Assembly: GCA_951213105.1 (NCBI GenBank)
Contig: OX578142.1
Coordinates: 8,914,149-8,978,148 of the forward strand
DNA length: 64,000 nt
Source: Amaurobius ferox
Lineage: Eukaryota > Arthropoda > Arachnida > Araneae > Amaurobiidae
Direction: 5' to 3'
In this document: positions 41,682 through 56,600 of the stretch, piece by piece
Position numbering within the stretch: the first letter of the stretch is position 1
How the letters are laid out: every line of letters begins with the position of its first letter
Made by a program: the position numbers and the translations under genes
The notes under the pieces: model-generated
Databases searched by the model: none
Told to the model about the DNA's origin: nothing
What the model saw: only the letters and a program-made list of their open reading frames with translations

Positions 41682-44600
41682 CATCGGCATTTCGGTGGCT
41701 TTTCAACCATAACTTTGGATATAGGAACAGCTTAAAATAAGTAACATCTGGTCCATTTACACTCATAAAAAGTAAATTGGACCCGTGGTGTATGGTTACA
41801 CTGCTTCTTAAATCGGTTGCTATGGTTTTCATGGCACTAAAACCTTGCTCACAGTTTTCATTCCTCACTCAGTTTTTCATTCCTCTCCTGGTCTTCAGGA
41901 TACCTCCCCGTCGATCATCGGCATTTCGGTGGCTTTTCAACCATAACTTTGGATATAGGAACAGCTTAAAATAAGTAACATCTGGTCCATTTACACTCAT
42001 AAAAAGTAAATTGGACCCGTGGTGTATGGTTACACTGCTTCTTAAATCGGTTGCTATGGTGTTCATGGCACTAAAACCTTGCTCACAGTTTTCATTCCTC
42101 ACTCATTTTTTCATTCCTCTCCTGGTCTTCAGGATACCTCCCCGTCGATCATCGGCATTTCGGTGGCTTTTCAACCATAACTTTGGATATAGGAACAGCT
42201 TAAAATAAGTAACATCTGGTCCATTTACACTCATAAAAAGTAAATTTGACCCGTGGTGTATGGTTACACTGCTTCTTAAATCGGTTGCTATGGTGTTCAC
42301 GGCACTAAAACTTTGCTCACAGTTTTCATTCCTCACTCAGTTTTTCATTCCTCTCCTGGTCTTCAGGATACCTCCCCGTCGATCATCGGCATTTCGGTGG
42401 CTTTTCAACCATAACTTTGGATATAGGAGCAGCTTAAAATAAGTAACATCTGGTCCATTTACACTCATAAAAAGTAAATTGGACCCGTGGTGTATGGTTA
42501 CACTGCTTCTTAAATCGGTTGCTATGGTGTTCATGGCACTAAAACCTTGCTCACAGTTTTCATTCCTCACTCAGTTTTTCATTCCTCTCCTGCTCTTTAA
42601 GATACCTCCCCGTCGATCATCGGCATTTCGGTGGCTTTTCAACCATAACTTTGGATATCGGAACAGCTTAAAATAAGTAATATCTGCTCCATTTACACTC
42701 ATAAAAAGTAAATTGGACCCGTGGTGTATGGTTACACTGCTTCTTAAATCGGTTGCTATGGTGTTCATGGCACTAAAACCTTGCTCACAGTTTTCATTCC
42801 TCACTCAGTTTTTCATTCCTCTCCTGGTCTTCTGGATACCTCCCCGTCGATCATCGGCATTTCGGTGGCTTTTCAACCATAACTTTGGATATAGGAACAG
42901 CTTAAAATAAGTAACATCTGGTCCATTTACACTCATAAAAAGTAAATTGGACCCGTGGTGTATGGTTACACTGCTTCTTAAATCGGTTGCTATGGTGTTC
43001 ATGGCACTAAAACCTTGCTCACAGTTTTCATTCCTCACTCAGTTTTTCATTCCTCTCCTGGTCTTCTGGATACCTCCCCGTCGATCATCGGCATTTCGGT
43101 GGCTTTTCAACCATAACTTTGGATATAGGAACAGCTTAAAATAAGTAACATCTGGTCCATTTACACTCATAAAAAGTAAATTGGACCCGTGGTGTATGGT
43201 TACACTGCTTCTTAAATTGGTTGCTATGGTGTTCATGGCACTAAAACCTTGCTCACAGTTTTCATTCCTCACTCAGTTTTTCATTCCTCTCCTGGTCTTC
43301 AGGATACCTCCCCGTCGATCATCGGCATTTCGGTGGCTTTTCAGCCATAACTTTGGATATAGGAGCAGCTTAAAATAAGTAACATCTGGTCCATTTACAC
43401 TCATAAAAAGTAAATTGGACCCGTGGTGTATGGTTACACTGCTTCTTAAATCGGTTGCTATGGTGTTCATGGCACTAAAACCTTGCTCACAGTTTTCATT
43501 CCTCACTCAGTTTTTCATTCCTCTCCTGCTCTTTAAGATACCTCCCCGTCGATCATCGGCATTTCGGTGGCTTTTCAACCATAACTTTGGATATAGGAAC
43601 AGCTTAAAATAAGTAATATCTGCTCCATTTACACTCATAAAAAGTAAATTGGACCCGTGGTGTATGATTACACTGCTTCTTAAATCGGTTGCTATGGTGT
43701 TCATGGCACTAAAACCTTGCTCACAGTTTTCATTCCTCACTCAGTTTTTCATTCCTCTCCTGGTCTTCTGGATACCTCCCCGTCGATCATCGGCATTTCG
43801 GTGGCTTTTTAACCATAATTTTGGATATAGGAGCAGCTTAAAATAAGTAACATCTGGTCCATTTACACTCATAAAAAGTAAATTGGACCCGTGGTGTATG
43901 GTTACACTGCTTCTTAAATCGGTTGCTATGGTGTTCATGGCACTAAAACCTTGCTCACAGTTTTCATTCCTCACTCAGTTTTTCATTCCTCTCCTGGTCT
44001 TCTGGATACCTCCCCGTCGATCATCGGCATTTCGGTGGCTTTTCAACCATAACTTTGGATATAGGAACAGCTTAAAATAAGTAACATCTGGTCCATTTAC
44101 ACTCATAAAAAGTAAATTGGACCCGTGGTGTATGGTTACACTGCTTCTTAAATCGGTTGCTATGGTGTTCATGGCACTAAAACCTTGCTCACAGTTTTCA
44201 TTCCTCACTCAGTTTTTCATTCCTCTCCTGCTCTTTAAGATACCTCCCCGTCGATCATCGGCATTTCGGTGGCTTTTCAACCACAACTTTGGATATAGGA
44301 ACAGCTTAAAATAAGTAATATCTGCTCCATTTACACTCATAAAAAGTAAATTGGACCCGTGGTGTATGGTTACACTGCTTCTTAAATCGGTTGCTATGGT
44401 GTTCATGGCACTAAAACCTTGCTCACAGTTTTCATTCCTCACTCAGTTTTTCATTCCTCTCCTGGTCTTCTGGATACCTCCCCGTCGATCATCGGCATTT
44501 CGGTGGCTTTTTAACCATAACTTTGGATATAGGAACAGCTTAAAATAAGTAACATCTGGTCCATTTACACTCATAAAAAGTAAATTGGACCCGTGGTGTA

Positions 44601-47600
44601 TGGTTACACTGCTTCTTAAATCGGTTGCTATGGTGTTCATGGCACTAAAACCTTGCTCACAGTTTTCATTCCTCACTCAGTTTTTCATTCCTCTCCTGGT
44701 CTTCAGGATACCTCCCCGTCGATCATCGGCATTTCGGTGGCTTTTCAACCATAATTTTGGATATAGGAGCAGCTTAAAATAAGTAACATCTGGTCCATTT
44801 ACACTCATAAAAAGTAAATTGGACCCGTGGTGTATGGTTACACTGCTTCTTAAATCGGTTGCTATGGTGTTCATGGCACTAAAACCTTGCTCACAGTTTT
44901 CATTCCTCACTCAGTTTTTCATTCCTCTCCTGGTCTTCTGGATACCTCCCCGTCGATCATCGGCATTTCGGTGGCTTTTCAACCATAACTTTGGATATAG
45001 GAACAGCTTAAAATAAGTAACATCTGGTCCATTTACACTCATAAAAAGTAAATTGGACCCGTGGTGTATGGTTACACTGCTTCTTAAATCGGTTGCTATA
45101 GTGTTCATGGCACTAAAACCTTGCTCACAGTTTTCATTCCTCACTCAGTTTTTCATTCCTCTCCTGGTCTTCAGGATACCTCCCCGTCGATCATCGGCAT
45201 TTCGGTGGCTTTTCAACCATAACTTTGGATATAGGAACAGCTTAAAATAAGTAACATCTGGTCCATTTACACTCATAAAAAGTAAATTGGACCCGTGGTG
45301 TATGGTTACACTGCTTCTTAAATCGGTTGCTATGGTGTTCATGGCACTAAAACCTTGCTCACAGTTTTCATTCCTCACTCAGTTTTTCATTCCTCTCCTG
45401 GTCTTCTGGATACCTCCCCGTCGATCATCGGCATTTCGGTGGCTTTTCAACCATAACTTTGGATATAGGAACAGCTTAAAATAAGTAACATCTGGTCCAT
45501 TTACACTCATAAAAAGTAAATTGGACCCGTGGTGTATGGTTACACTGCTTCTTAAATCGGTTGCTATGGTTTTCATGGCACTAAAACCTTGCTCACAGTT
45601 TTCATTCCTCACTCAGTTTTTCATTCCTCTCCTGGTCTTCAGGATACCTCCCCGTCGATCATCGGCATTTCGGTGGCTTTTCAACCATAACTTTGGATAT
45701 AGGAACAGCTTAAAATAAGTAACATCTGGTCCATTTACACTCATAAAAAGTAAATTGGACCCGTGGTGTATGGTTACACTGCTTCTTAAATCGGTTGCTA
45801 TGGTGTTCACGGCACTAAAACTTTGCTCACAGTTTTCATTCCTCACTCAGTTTTTCATTCCTCTCCTGGTCTTCAGGATACCTCCCCGTCGATCATCGGC
45901 ATTTCGGTGGCTTTTCAACCATAACTTTGGATATAGGAGCAGCTTAAAATAAGTAACATCTGGTCCATTTACACTCATAAAAAGTAAATTGGACCCGTGG
46001 TGTATGGTTACACTGCTTCTTAAATCGGTTGCTATGGTGTTCATGGCACTAAAACCTTGCTCACAGTTTTCATTCCTCACTCAGTTTTTCATTCCTCTCC
46101 TGCTCTTTAAGATACCTCCCCGTCGATCATCGGCATTTCGGTGGCTTTTCAACCATAACTTTGGATATCGGAACAGCTTAAAATAAGTAATATCTGCTCC
46201 ATTTACACTCATAAAAAGTAAATTGGACCCGTGGTGTATGGTTACACTGCTTCTTAAATCGGTTGCTATGGTGTTCATGGCACTAAAACCTTGCTCACAG
46301 TTTTCATTCCTCACTCAGTTTTTCATTCCTCTCCTGGTCTTCTGGATACCTCCCCGTCGATCATCGGCATTTCGGTGGCTTTTCAACCATAACTTTGGAT
46401 ATAGGAACAGCTTAAAATAAGTAACATCTGGTCCATTTACACTCATAAAAAGTAAATTGGACCCGTGGTGTATGGTTACACTGCTTCTTAAATCGGTTGC
46501 TATGGTGTTCATGGCACTAAAACCTTGCTCACAGTTTTCATTCCTCACTCAGTTTTTCATTCCTCTCCTGGTCTTCTGGATACCTCCCCGTCGATCATCG
46601 GCATTTCGGTGGCTTTTCAACCATAACTTTGGATATAGGAACAGCTTAAAATAAGTAACATCTGGTCCATTTACACTCATAAAAAGTAAATTGGACCCGT
46701 GGTGTATGGTTACACTGCTTCTTAAATCGGTTGCTATGGTGTTCATGGCACTAAAACCTTGCTCACAGTTTTCATTCCTCACTCAGTTTTTCATTCCTCT
46801 CCTGGTCTTCTGGATACCTCCCCGTCGATCATCGGCATTTCGGTGGCTTTTCAACCATAACTTTGGATATAGGAACAGCTTAAAATAAGTAACATCTGGT
46901 CCATTTACACTCATAAAAAGTAAATTGGACCCGTGGTGTATGGTTACACTGCTTCTTAAATCGGTTGCTATAGTGTTCATGGCACTAAAACCTTGCTCAC
47001 AGTTTTCATTCCTCACTCAGTTTTTCATTCCTCTCCTGGTCTTCAGGATACCTCCCCGTCGATCATCGGCATTTCGGTGGCTTTTCAACCATAACTTTGG
47101 ATATAGGAACAGCTTAAAATAAGTAACATCTGGTCCATTTACACTCATAAAAAGTAAATTGGACCCGTGGTGTATGGTTACACTGCTTCTTAAATCGGTT
47201 GCTATGGTGTTCATGGCACTAAAACCTTGCTCACAGTTTTCATTCCTCACTCAGTTTTTCATTCCTCTCCTGGTCTTCTGGATACCTCCCCGTCGATCAT
47301 CGGCATTTCGGTGGCTTTTCAACCATAACTTTGGATATAGGAACAGCTTAAAATAAGTAACATCTGGTCCATTTACACTCATAAAAAGTAAATTGGACCC
47401 GTGGTGTATGGTTACACTGCTTCTTAAATCGGTTGCTATGGTTTTCATGGCACTAAAACCTTGCTCACAGTTTTCATTCCTCACTCAGTTTTTCATTCCT
47501 CTCCTGGTCTTCAGGATACCTCCCCGTCGATCATCGGCATTTCGGTGGCTTTTCAACCATAACTTTGGATATAGGAACAGCTTAAAATAAGTAACATCTG

Positions 47601-50600
47601 GTCCATTTACACTCATAAAAAGTAAATTGGACCCGTGGTGTATGGTTACACTGCTTCTTAAATCGGTTGCTATGGTGTTCACGGCACTAAAACTTTGCTC
47701 ACAGTTTTCATTCCTCACTCAGTTTTTCATTCCTCTCCTGGTCTTCAGGATACCTCCCCGTCGATCATCGGCATTTCGGTGGCTTTTCAACCATAACTTT
47801 GGATATAGGAGCAGCTTAAAATAAGTAACATCTGGTCCATTTACACTCATAAAAAGTAAATTGGACCCGTGGTGTATGGTTACACTGCTTCTTAAATCGG
47901 TTGCTATGGTGTTCATGGCACTAAAACCTTGCTCACAGTTTTCATTCCTCACTCAGTTTTTCATTCCTCTCCTGCTCTTTAAGATACCTCCCCGTCGATC
48001 ATCGGCATTTCGGTGGCTTTTCAACCATAACTTTGGATATCGGAACAGCTTAAAATAAGTAATATCTGCTCCATTTACACTCATAAAAAGTAAATTGGAC
48101 CCGTGGTGTATGGTTACACTGCTTCTTAAATCGGTTGCTATGGTGTTCATGGCACTAAAACCTTGCTCACAGTTTTCATTCCTCACTCAGTTTTTCATTC
48201 CTCTCCTGGTCTTCTGGATACCTCCCCGTCGATCATCGGCATTTCGGTGGCTTTTCAACCATAACTTTGGATATAGGAACAGCTTAAAATAAGTAACATC
48301 TGGTCCATTTACACTCATAAAAAGTAAATTGGACCCGTGGTGTATGGTTACACTGCTTCTTAAATCGGTTGCTATGGTGTTCATGGCACTAAAACCTTGC
48401 TCACAGTTTTCATTCCTCACTCAGTTTTTCATTCCTCTCCTGGTCTTCTGGATACCTCCCCGTCGATCATCGGCATTTCGGTGGCTTTTCAACCATAACT
48501 TTGGATATAGGAACAGCTTAAAATAAGTAACATCTGGTCCATTTACACTCATAAAAAGTAAATTGGACCCGTGGTGTATGGTTACACTGCTTCTTAAATC
48601 GGTTGCTATGGTGTTCATGGCACTAAAACCTTGCTCACAGTTTTCATTCCTCACTCAGTTTTTCATTCCTCTCCTGGTCTTCAGGATACCTCCCCGTCGA
48701 TCATCGGCATTTCGGTGGCTTTTCAGCCATAACTTTGGATATAGGAGCAGCTTAAAATAAGTAACATCTGGTCCATTTACACTCATAAAAAGTAAATTGG
48801 ACCCGTGGTGTATGGTTACACTGCTTCTTAAATCGGTTGCTATGGTGTTCATGGCACTAAAACCTTGCTCACAGTTTTCATTCCTCACTCAGTTTTTCAT
48901 TCCTCTCCTGCTCTTTAAGATACCTCCCCGTCGATCATCGGCATTTCGGTGGCTTTTCAACCATAACTTTGGATATAGGAACAGCTTAAAATAAGTAATA
49001 TCTGCTCCATTTACACTCATAAAAAGTAAATTGGACCCGTGGTGTATGATTACACTGCTTCTTAAATCGGTTGCTATGGTGTTCATGGCACTAAAACCTT
49101 GCTCACAGTTTTCATTCCTCACTCAGTTTTTCATTCCTCTCCTGGTCTTCTGGATACCTCCCCGTCGATCATCGGCATTTCGGTGGCTTTTTAACCATAA
49201 TTTTGGATATAGGAGCAGCTTAAAATAAGTAACATCTGGTCCATTTACACTCATAAAAAGTAAATTGGACCCGTGGTGTATGGTTACACTGCTTCTTAAA
49301 TCGGTTGCTATGGTGTTCATGGCACTAAAACCTTGCTCACAGTTTTCATTCCTCACTCAGTTTTTCATTCCTCTCCTGGTCTTCTGGATACCTCCCCGTC
49401 GATCATCGGCATTTCGGTGGCTTTTCAACCATAACTTTGGATATAGGAACAGCTTAAAATAAGTAACATCTGGTCCATTTACACTCATAAAAAGTAAATT
49501 GGACCCGTGGTGTATGGTTACACTGCTTCTTAAATCGGTTGCTATGGTGTTCATGGCACTAAAACCTTGCTCACAGTTTTCATTCCTCACTCAGTTTTTC
49601 ATTCCTCTCCTGCTCTTTAAGATACCTCCCCGTCGATCATCGGCATTTCGGTGGCTTTTCAACCACAACTTTGGATATAGGAACAGCTTAAAATAAGTAA
49701 TATCTGCTCCATTTACACTCATAAAAAGTAAATTGGACCCGTGGTGTATGGTTACACTGCTTCTTAAATCGGTTGCTATGGTGTTCATGGCACTAAAACC
49801 TTGCTCACAGTTTTCATTCCTCACTCAGTTTTTCATTCCTCTCCTGGTCTTCTGGATACCTCCCCGTCGATCATCGGCATTTCGGTGGCTTTTTAACCAT
49901 AACTTTGGATATAGGAACAGCTTAAAATAAGTAACATCTGGTCCATTTACACTCATAAAAAGTAAATTGGACCCGTGGTGTATGGTTACACTGCTTCTTA
50001 AATCGGTTGCTATGGTGTTCATGGCACTAAAACCTTGCTCACAGTTTTCATTCCTCACTCAGTTTTTCATTCCTCTCCTGGTCTTCAGGATACCTCCCCG
50101 TCGATCATCGGCATTTCGGTGGCTTTTCAACCATAATTTTGGATATAGGAGCAGCTTAAAATAAGTAACATCTGGTCCATTTACACTCATAAAAAGTAAA
50201 TTGGACCCGTGGTGTATGGTTACACTGCTTCTTAAATCGGTTGCTATGGTGTTCATGGCACTAAAACCTTGCTCACAGTTTTCATTCCTCACTCAGTTTT
50301 TCATTCCTCTCCTGGTCTTCTGGATACCTCCCCGTCGATCATCGGCATTTCGGTGGCTTTTCAACCATAACTTTGGATATAGGAACAGCTTAAAATAAGT
50401 AACATCTGGTCCATTTACACTCATAAAAAGTAAATTGGACCCGTGGTGTATGGTTACACTGCTTCTTAAATCGGTTGCTATGGTTTTCATGGCACTAAAA
50501 CCTTGCTCACAGTTTTCATTCCTCACTCAGTTTTTCATTCCTCTCCTGGTCTTCAGGATACCTCCCCGTCGATCATCGGCATTTCGGTGGCTTTTCAACC

Positions 50601-53600
50601 ATAACTTTGGATATAGGAACAGCTTAAAATAAGTAACATCTGGTCCATTTACACTCATAAAAAGTAAATTGGACCCGTGGTGTATGGTTACACTGCTTCT
50701 TAAATCGGTTGCTATGGTGTTCACGGCACTAAAACTTTGCTCACAGTTTTCATTCCTCACTCAGTTTTTCATTCCTCTCCTGGTCTTCAGGATACCTCCC
50801 CGTCGATCATCGGCATTTCGGTGGCTTTTCAACCATAACTTTGGATATAGGAGCAGCTTAAAATAAGTAACATCTGGTCCATTTACACTCATAAAAAGTA
50901 AATTGGACCCGTGGTGTATGGTTACACTGCTTCTTAAATCGGTTGCTATGGTGTTCATGGCACTAAAACCTTGCTCACAGTTTTCATTCCTCACTCAGTT
51001 TTTCATTCCTCTCCTGCTCTTTAAGATACCTCCCCGTCGATCATCGGCATTTCGGTGGCTTTTCAACCATAACTTTGGATATCGGAACAGCTTAAAATAA
51101 GTAATATCTGCTCCATTTACACTCATAAAAAGTAAATTGGACCCGTGGTGTATGGTTACACTGCTTCTTAAATCGGTTGCTATGGTGTTCATGGCACTAA
51201 AACCTTGCTCACAGTTTTCATTCCTCACTCAGTTTTTCATTCCTCTCCTGGTCTTCTGGATACCTCCCCGTCGATCATCGGCATTTCGGTGGCTTTTCAA
51301 CCATAACTTTGGATATAGGAACAGCTTAAAATAAGTAACATCTGGTCCATTTACACTCATAAAAAGTAAATTGGACCCGTGGTGTATGGTTACACTGCTT
51401 CTTAAATCGGTTGCTATGGTGTTCATGGCACTAAAACCTTGCTCACAGTTTTCATTCCTCACTCAGTTTTTCATTCCTCTCCTGGTCTTCTGGATACCTC
51501 CCCGTCGATCATCGGCATTTCGGTGGCTTTTCAACCATAACTTTGGATATAGGAACAGCTTAAAATAAGTAACATCTGGTCCATTTACACTCATAAAAAG
51601 TAAATTGGACCCGTGGTGTATGGTTACACTGCTTCTTAAATCGGTTGCTATGGTGTTCATGGCACTAAAACCTTGCTCACAGTTTTCATTCCTCACTCAG
51701 TTTTTCATTCCTCTCCTGGTCTTCAGGATACCTCCCCGTCGATCATCGGCATTTCGGTGGCTTTTCAGCCATAACTTTGGATATAGGAGCAGCTTAAAAT
51801 AAGTAACATCTGGTCCATTTACACTCATAAAAAGTAAATTGGACCCGTGGTGTATGGTTACACTGCTTCTTAAATCGGTTGCTATGGTGTTCATGGCACT
51901 AAAACCTTGCTCACAGTTTTCATTCCTCACTCAGTTTTTCATTCCTCTCCTGCTCTTTAAGATACCTCCCCGTCGATCATCGGCATTTCGGTGGCTTTTC
52001 AACCATAACTTTGGATATAGGAACAGCTTAAAATAAGTAATATCTGCTCCATTTACACTCATAAAAAGTAAATTGGACCCGTGGTGTATGATTACACTGC
52101 TTCTTAAATCGGTTGCTATGGTGTTCATGGCACTAAAACCTTGCTCACAGTTTTCATTCCTCACTCAGTTTTTCATTCCTCTCCTGGTCTTCTGGATACC
52201 TCCCCGTCGATCATCGGCATTTCGGTGGCTTTTCAACCATAACTTTGGATATAGGAACAGCTTAAAATAAGTAACATCTGGTCCATTTACACTCATAAAA
52301 AGTAAATTGGACCCGTGGTGTATGGTTACACTGCTTCTTAAATCGGTTGCTATGGTGTTCATGGCACTAAAACCTTGCTCACAGTTTTCATTCCTCACTC
52401 AGTTTTTCATTCCTCTCCTGGTCTTCTGGATACCTCCCCGTCGATCATCGGCATTTCGGTGGCTTTTCAACCATAACTTTGGATATAGGAGCAGCTTAAA
52501 ATAAGTAACATCTGGTCCATTTACACTCATAAAAAGTAAATTGGACCCGTGGTGTATGGTTACACTGCTTCTTAAATCGGTTGCTATGGTGTTCATGGCA
52601 CTAAAACCTTGCTCACAGTTTTCATTCCTCACTCAGTTTTTCATTCCTCTCCTGCTCTTTAAGATACCTCCCCGTCGATCATCGGCATTTCGGTGGCTTT
52701 TCAACCATAACTTTGGATATCGGAACAGCTTAAAATAAGTAATATCTGCTCCATTTACACTCATAAAAAGTAAATTGGACCCGTGGTGTATGGTTACACT
52801 GCTTCTTAAATCGGTTGCTATGGTGTTCATGGCACTAAAACCTTGCTCACAGTTTTCATTCCTCACTCAGTTTTTCATTCCTCTCCTGGTCTTCTGGATA
52901 CCTCCCCGTCGATCATCGGCATTTCGGTGGCTTTTCAACCATAACTTTGGATATAGGAACAGCTTAAAATAAGTAACATCTGGTCCATTTACACTCATAA
53001 AAAGTAAATTGGACCCGTGGTGTATGGTTACACTGCTTCTTAAATCGGTTGCTATGGTGTTCATGGCACTAAAACCTTGCTCACAGTTTTCATTCCTCAC
53101 TCAGTTTTTCATTCCTCTCCTGGTCTTCTGGATACCTCCCCGTCGATCATCGGCATTTCGGTGGCTTTTCAACCATAACTTTGGATATAGGAACAGCTTA
53201 AAATAAGTAACATCTGGTCCATTTACACTCATAAAAAGTAAATTGGACCCGTGGTGTATGGTTACACTGCTTCTTAAATCGGTTGCTATGGTGTTCATGG
53301 CACTAAAACCTTGCTCACAGTTTTCATTCCTCACTCAGTTTTTCATTCCTCTCCTGGTCTTCAGGATACCTCCCCGTCGATCATCGGCATTTCGGTGGCT
53401 TTTCAGCCATAACTTTGGATATAGGAGCAGCTTAAAATAAGTAACATCTGGTCCATTTACACTCATAAAAAGTAAATTGGACCCGTGGTGTATGGTTACA
53501 CTGCTTCTTAAATCGGTTGCTATGGTGTTCATGGCACTAAAACCTTGCTCACAGTTTTCATTCCTCACTCAGTTTTTCATTCCTCTCCTGCTCTTTAAGA

Positions 53601-56600
53601 TACCTCCCCGTCGATCATCGGCATTTCGGTGGCTTTTCAACCATAACTTTGGATATAGGAACAGCTTAAAATAAGTAATATCTGCTCCATTTACACTCAT
53701 AAAAAGTAAATTGGACCCGTGGTGTATGATTACACTGCTTCTTAAATCGGTTGCTATGGTGTTCATGGCACTAAAACCTTGCTCACAGTTTTCATTCCTC
53801 ACTCAGTTTTTCATTCCTCTCCTGGTCTTCTGGATACCTCCCCGTCGATCATCGGCATTTCGGTGGCTTTTTAACCATAATTTTGGATATAGGAGCAGCT
53901 TAAAATAAGTAACATCTGGTCCATTTACACTCATAAAAAGTAAATTGGACCCGTGGTGTATGGTTACACTGCTTCTTAAATCGGTTGCTATGGTGTTCAT
54001 GGCACTAAAACCTTGCTCACAGTTTTCATTCCTCACTCAGTTTTTCATTCCTCTCCTGGTCTTCTGGATACCTCCCCGTCGATCATCGGCATTTCGGTGG
54101 CTTTTCAACCATAACTTTGGATATAGGAACAGCTTAAAATAAGTAACATCTGGTCCATTTACACTCATAAAAAGTAAATTGGACCCGTGGTGTATGGTTA
54201 CACTGCTTCTTAAATCGGTTGCTATGGTGTTCATGGCACTAAAACCTTGCTCACAGTTTTCATTCCTCACTCAGTTTTTCATTCCTCTCCTGCTCTTTAA
54301 GATACCTCCCCGTCGATCATCGGCATTTCGGTGGCTTTTCAACCACAACTTTGGATATAGGAACAGCTTAAAATAAGTAATATCTGCTCCATTTACACTC
54401 ATAAAAAGTAAATTGGACCCGTGGTGTATGGTTACACTGCTTCTTAAATCGGTTGCTATGGTGTTCATGGCACTAAAACCTTGCTCACAGTTTTCATTCC
54501 TCACTCAGTTTTTCATTCCTCTCCTGGTCTTCTGGATACCTCCCCGTCGATCATCGGCATTTCGGTGGCTTTTTAACCATAACTTTGGATATAGGAACAG
54601 CTTAAAATAAGTAACATCTGGTCCATTTACACTCATAAAAAGTAAATTGGACCCGTGGTGTATGGTTACACTGCTTCTTAAATCGGTTGCTATGGTGTTC
54701 ATGGCACTAAAACCTTGCTCACAGTTTTCATTCCTCACTCAGTTTTTCATTCCTCTCCTGGTCTTCAGGATACCTCCCCGTCGATCATCGGCATTTCGGT
54801 GGCTTTTCAACCATAATTTTGGATATAGGAGCAGCTTAAAATAAGTAACATCTGGTCCATTTACACTCATAAAAAGTAAATTGGACCCGTGGTGTATGGT
54901 TACACTGCTTCTTAAATCGGTTGCTATGGTGTTCATGGCACTAAAACCTTGCTCACAGTTTTCATTCCTCACTCAGTTTTTCATTCCTCTCCTGGTCTTC
55001 TGGATACCTCCCCGTCGATCATCGGCATTTCGGTGGCTTTTCAACCATAACTTTGGATATAGGAACAGCTTAAAATAAGTAACATCTGGTCCATTTACAC
55101 TCATAAAAAGTAAATTGGACCCGTGGTGTATGGTTACACTGCTTCTTAAATCGGTTGCTATAGTGTTCATGGCACTAAAACCTTGCTCACAGTTTTCATT
55201 CCTCACTCAGTTTTTCATTCCTCTCCTGGTCTTCAGGATACCTCCCCGTCGATCATCGGCATTTCGGTGGCTTTTCAACCATAACTTTGGATATAGGAAC
55301 AGCTTAAAATAAGTAACATCTGGTCCATTTACACTCATAAAAAGTAAATTGGACCCGTGGTGTATGGTTACACTGCTTCTTAAATCGGTTGCTATGGTGT
55401 TCATGGCACTAAAACCTTGCTCACAGTTTTCATTCCTCACTCAGTTTTTCATTCCTCTCCTGGTCTTCTGGATACCTCCCCGTCGATCATCGGCATTTCG
55501 GTGGCTTTTTAACCATAATTTTGGATATAGGAGCAGCTTAAAATAAGTAACATCTGGTCCATTTACACTCATAAAAAGTAAATTGGACCCGTGGTGTATG
55601 GTTACACTGCTTCTTAAATCGGTTGCTATGGTGTTCATGGCACTAAAACCTTGCTCACAGTTTTCATTCCTCACTCAGTTTTTCATTCCTCTCCTGGTCT
55701 TCTGGATACCTCCCCGTCGATCATCGGCATTTCGGTGGCTTTTCAACCATAACTTTGGATATAGGAACAGCTTAAAATAAGTAACATCTGGTCCATTTAC
55801 ACTCATAAAAAGTAAATTGGACCCGTGGTGTATGGTTACACTGCTTCTTAAATCGGTTGCTATGGTGTTCATGGCACTAAAACCTTGCTCACAGTTTTCA
55901 TTCCTCACTCAGTTTTTCATTCCTCTCCTGCTCTTTAAGATACCTCCCCGTCGATCATCGGCATTTCGGTGGCTTTTCAACCACAACTTTGGATATAGGA
56001 ACAGCTTAAAATAAGTAATATCTGCTCCATTTACACTCATAAAAAGTAAATTGGACCCGTGGTGTATGGTTACACTGCTTCTTAAATCGGTTGCTATGGT
56101 GTTCATGGCACTAAAACCTTGCTCACAGTTTTCATTCCTCACTCAGTTTTTCATTCCTCTCCTGGTCTTCTGGATACCTCCCCGTCGATCATCGGCATTT
56201 CGGTGGCTTTTTAACCATAACTTTGGATATAGGAACAGCTTAAAATAAGTAACATCTGGTCCATTTACACTCATAAAAAGTAAATTGGACCCGTGGTGTA
56301 TGGTTACACTGCTTCTTAAATCGGTTGCTATGGTGTTCATGGCACTAAAACCTTGCTCACAGTTTTCATTCCTCACTCAGTTTTTCATTCCTCTCCTGGT
56401 CTTCAGGATACCTCCCCGTCGATCATCGGCATTTCGGTGGCTTTTCAACCATAATTTTGGATATAGGAGCAGCTTAAAATAAGTAACATCTGGTCCATTT
56501 ACACTCATAAAAAGTAAATTGGACCCGTGGTGTATGGTTACACTGCTTCTTAAATCGGTTGCTATGGTGTTCATGGCACTAAAACCTTGCTCACAGTTTT

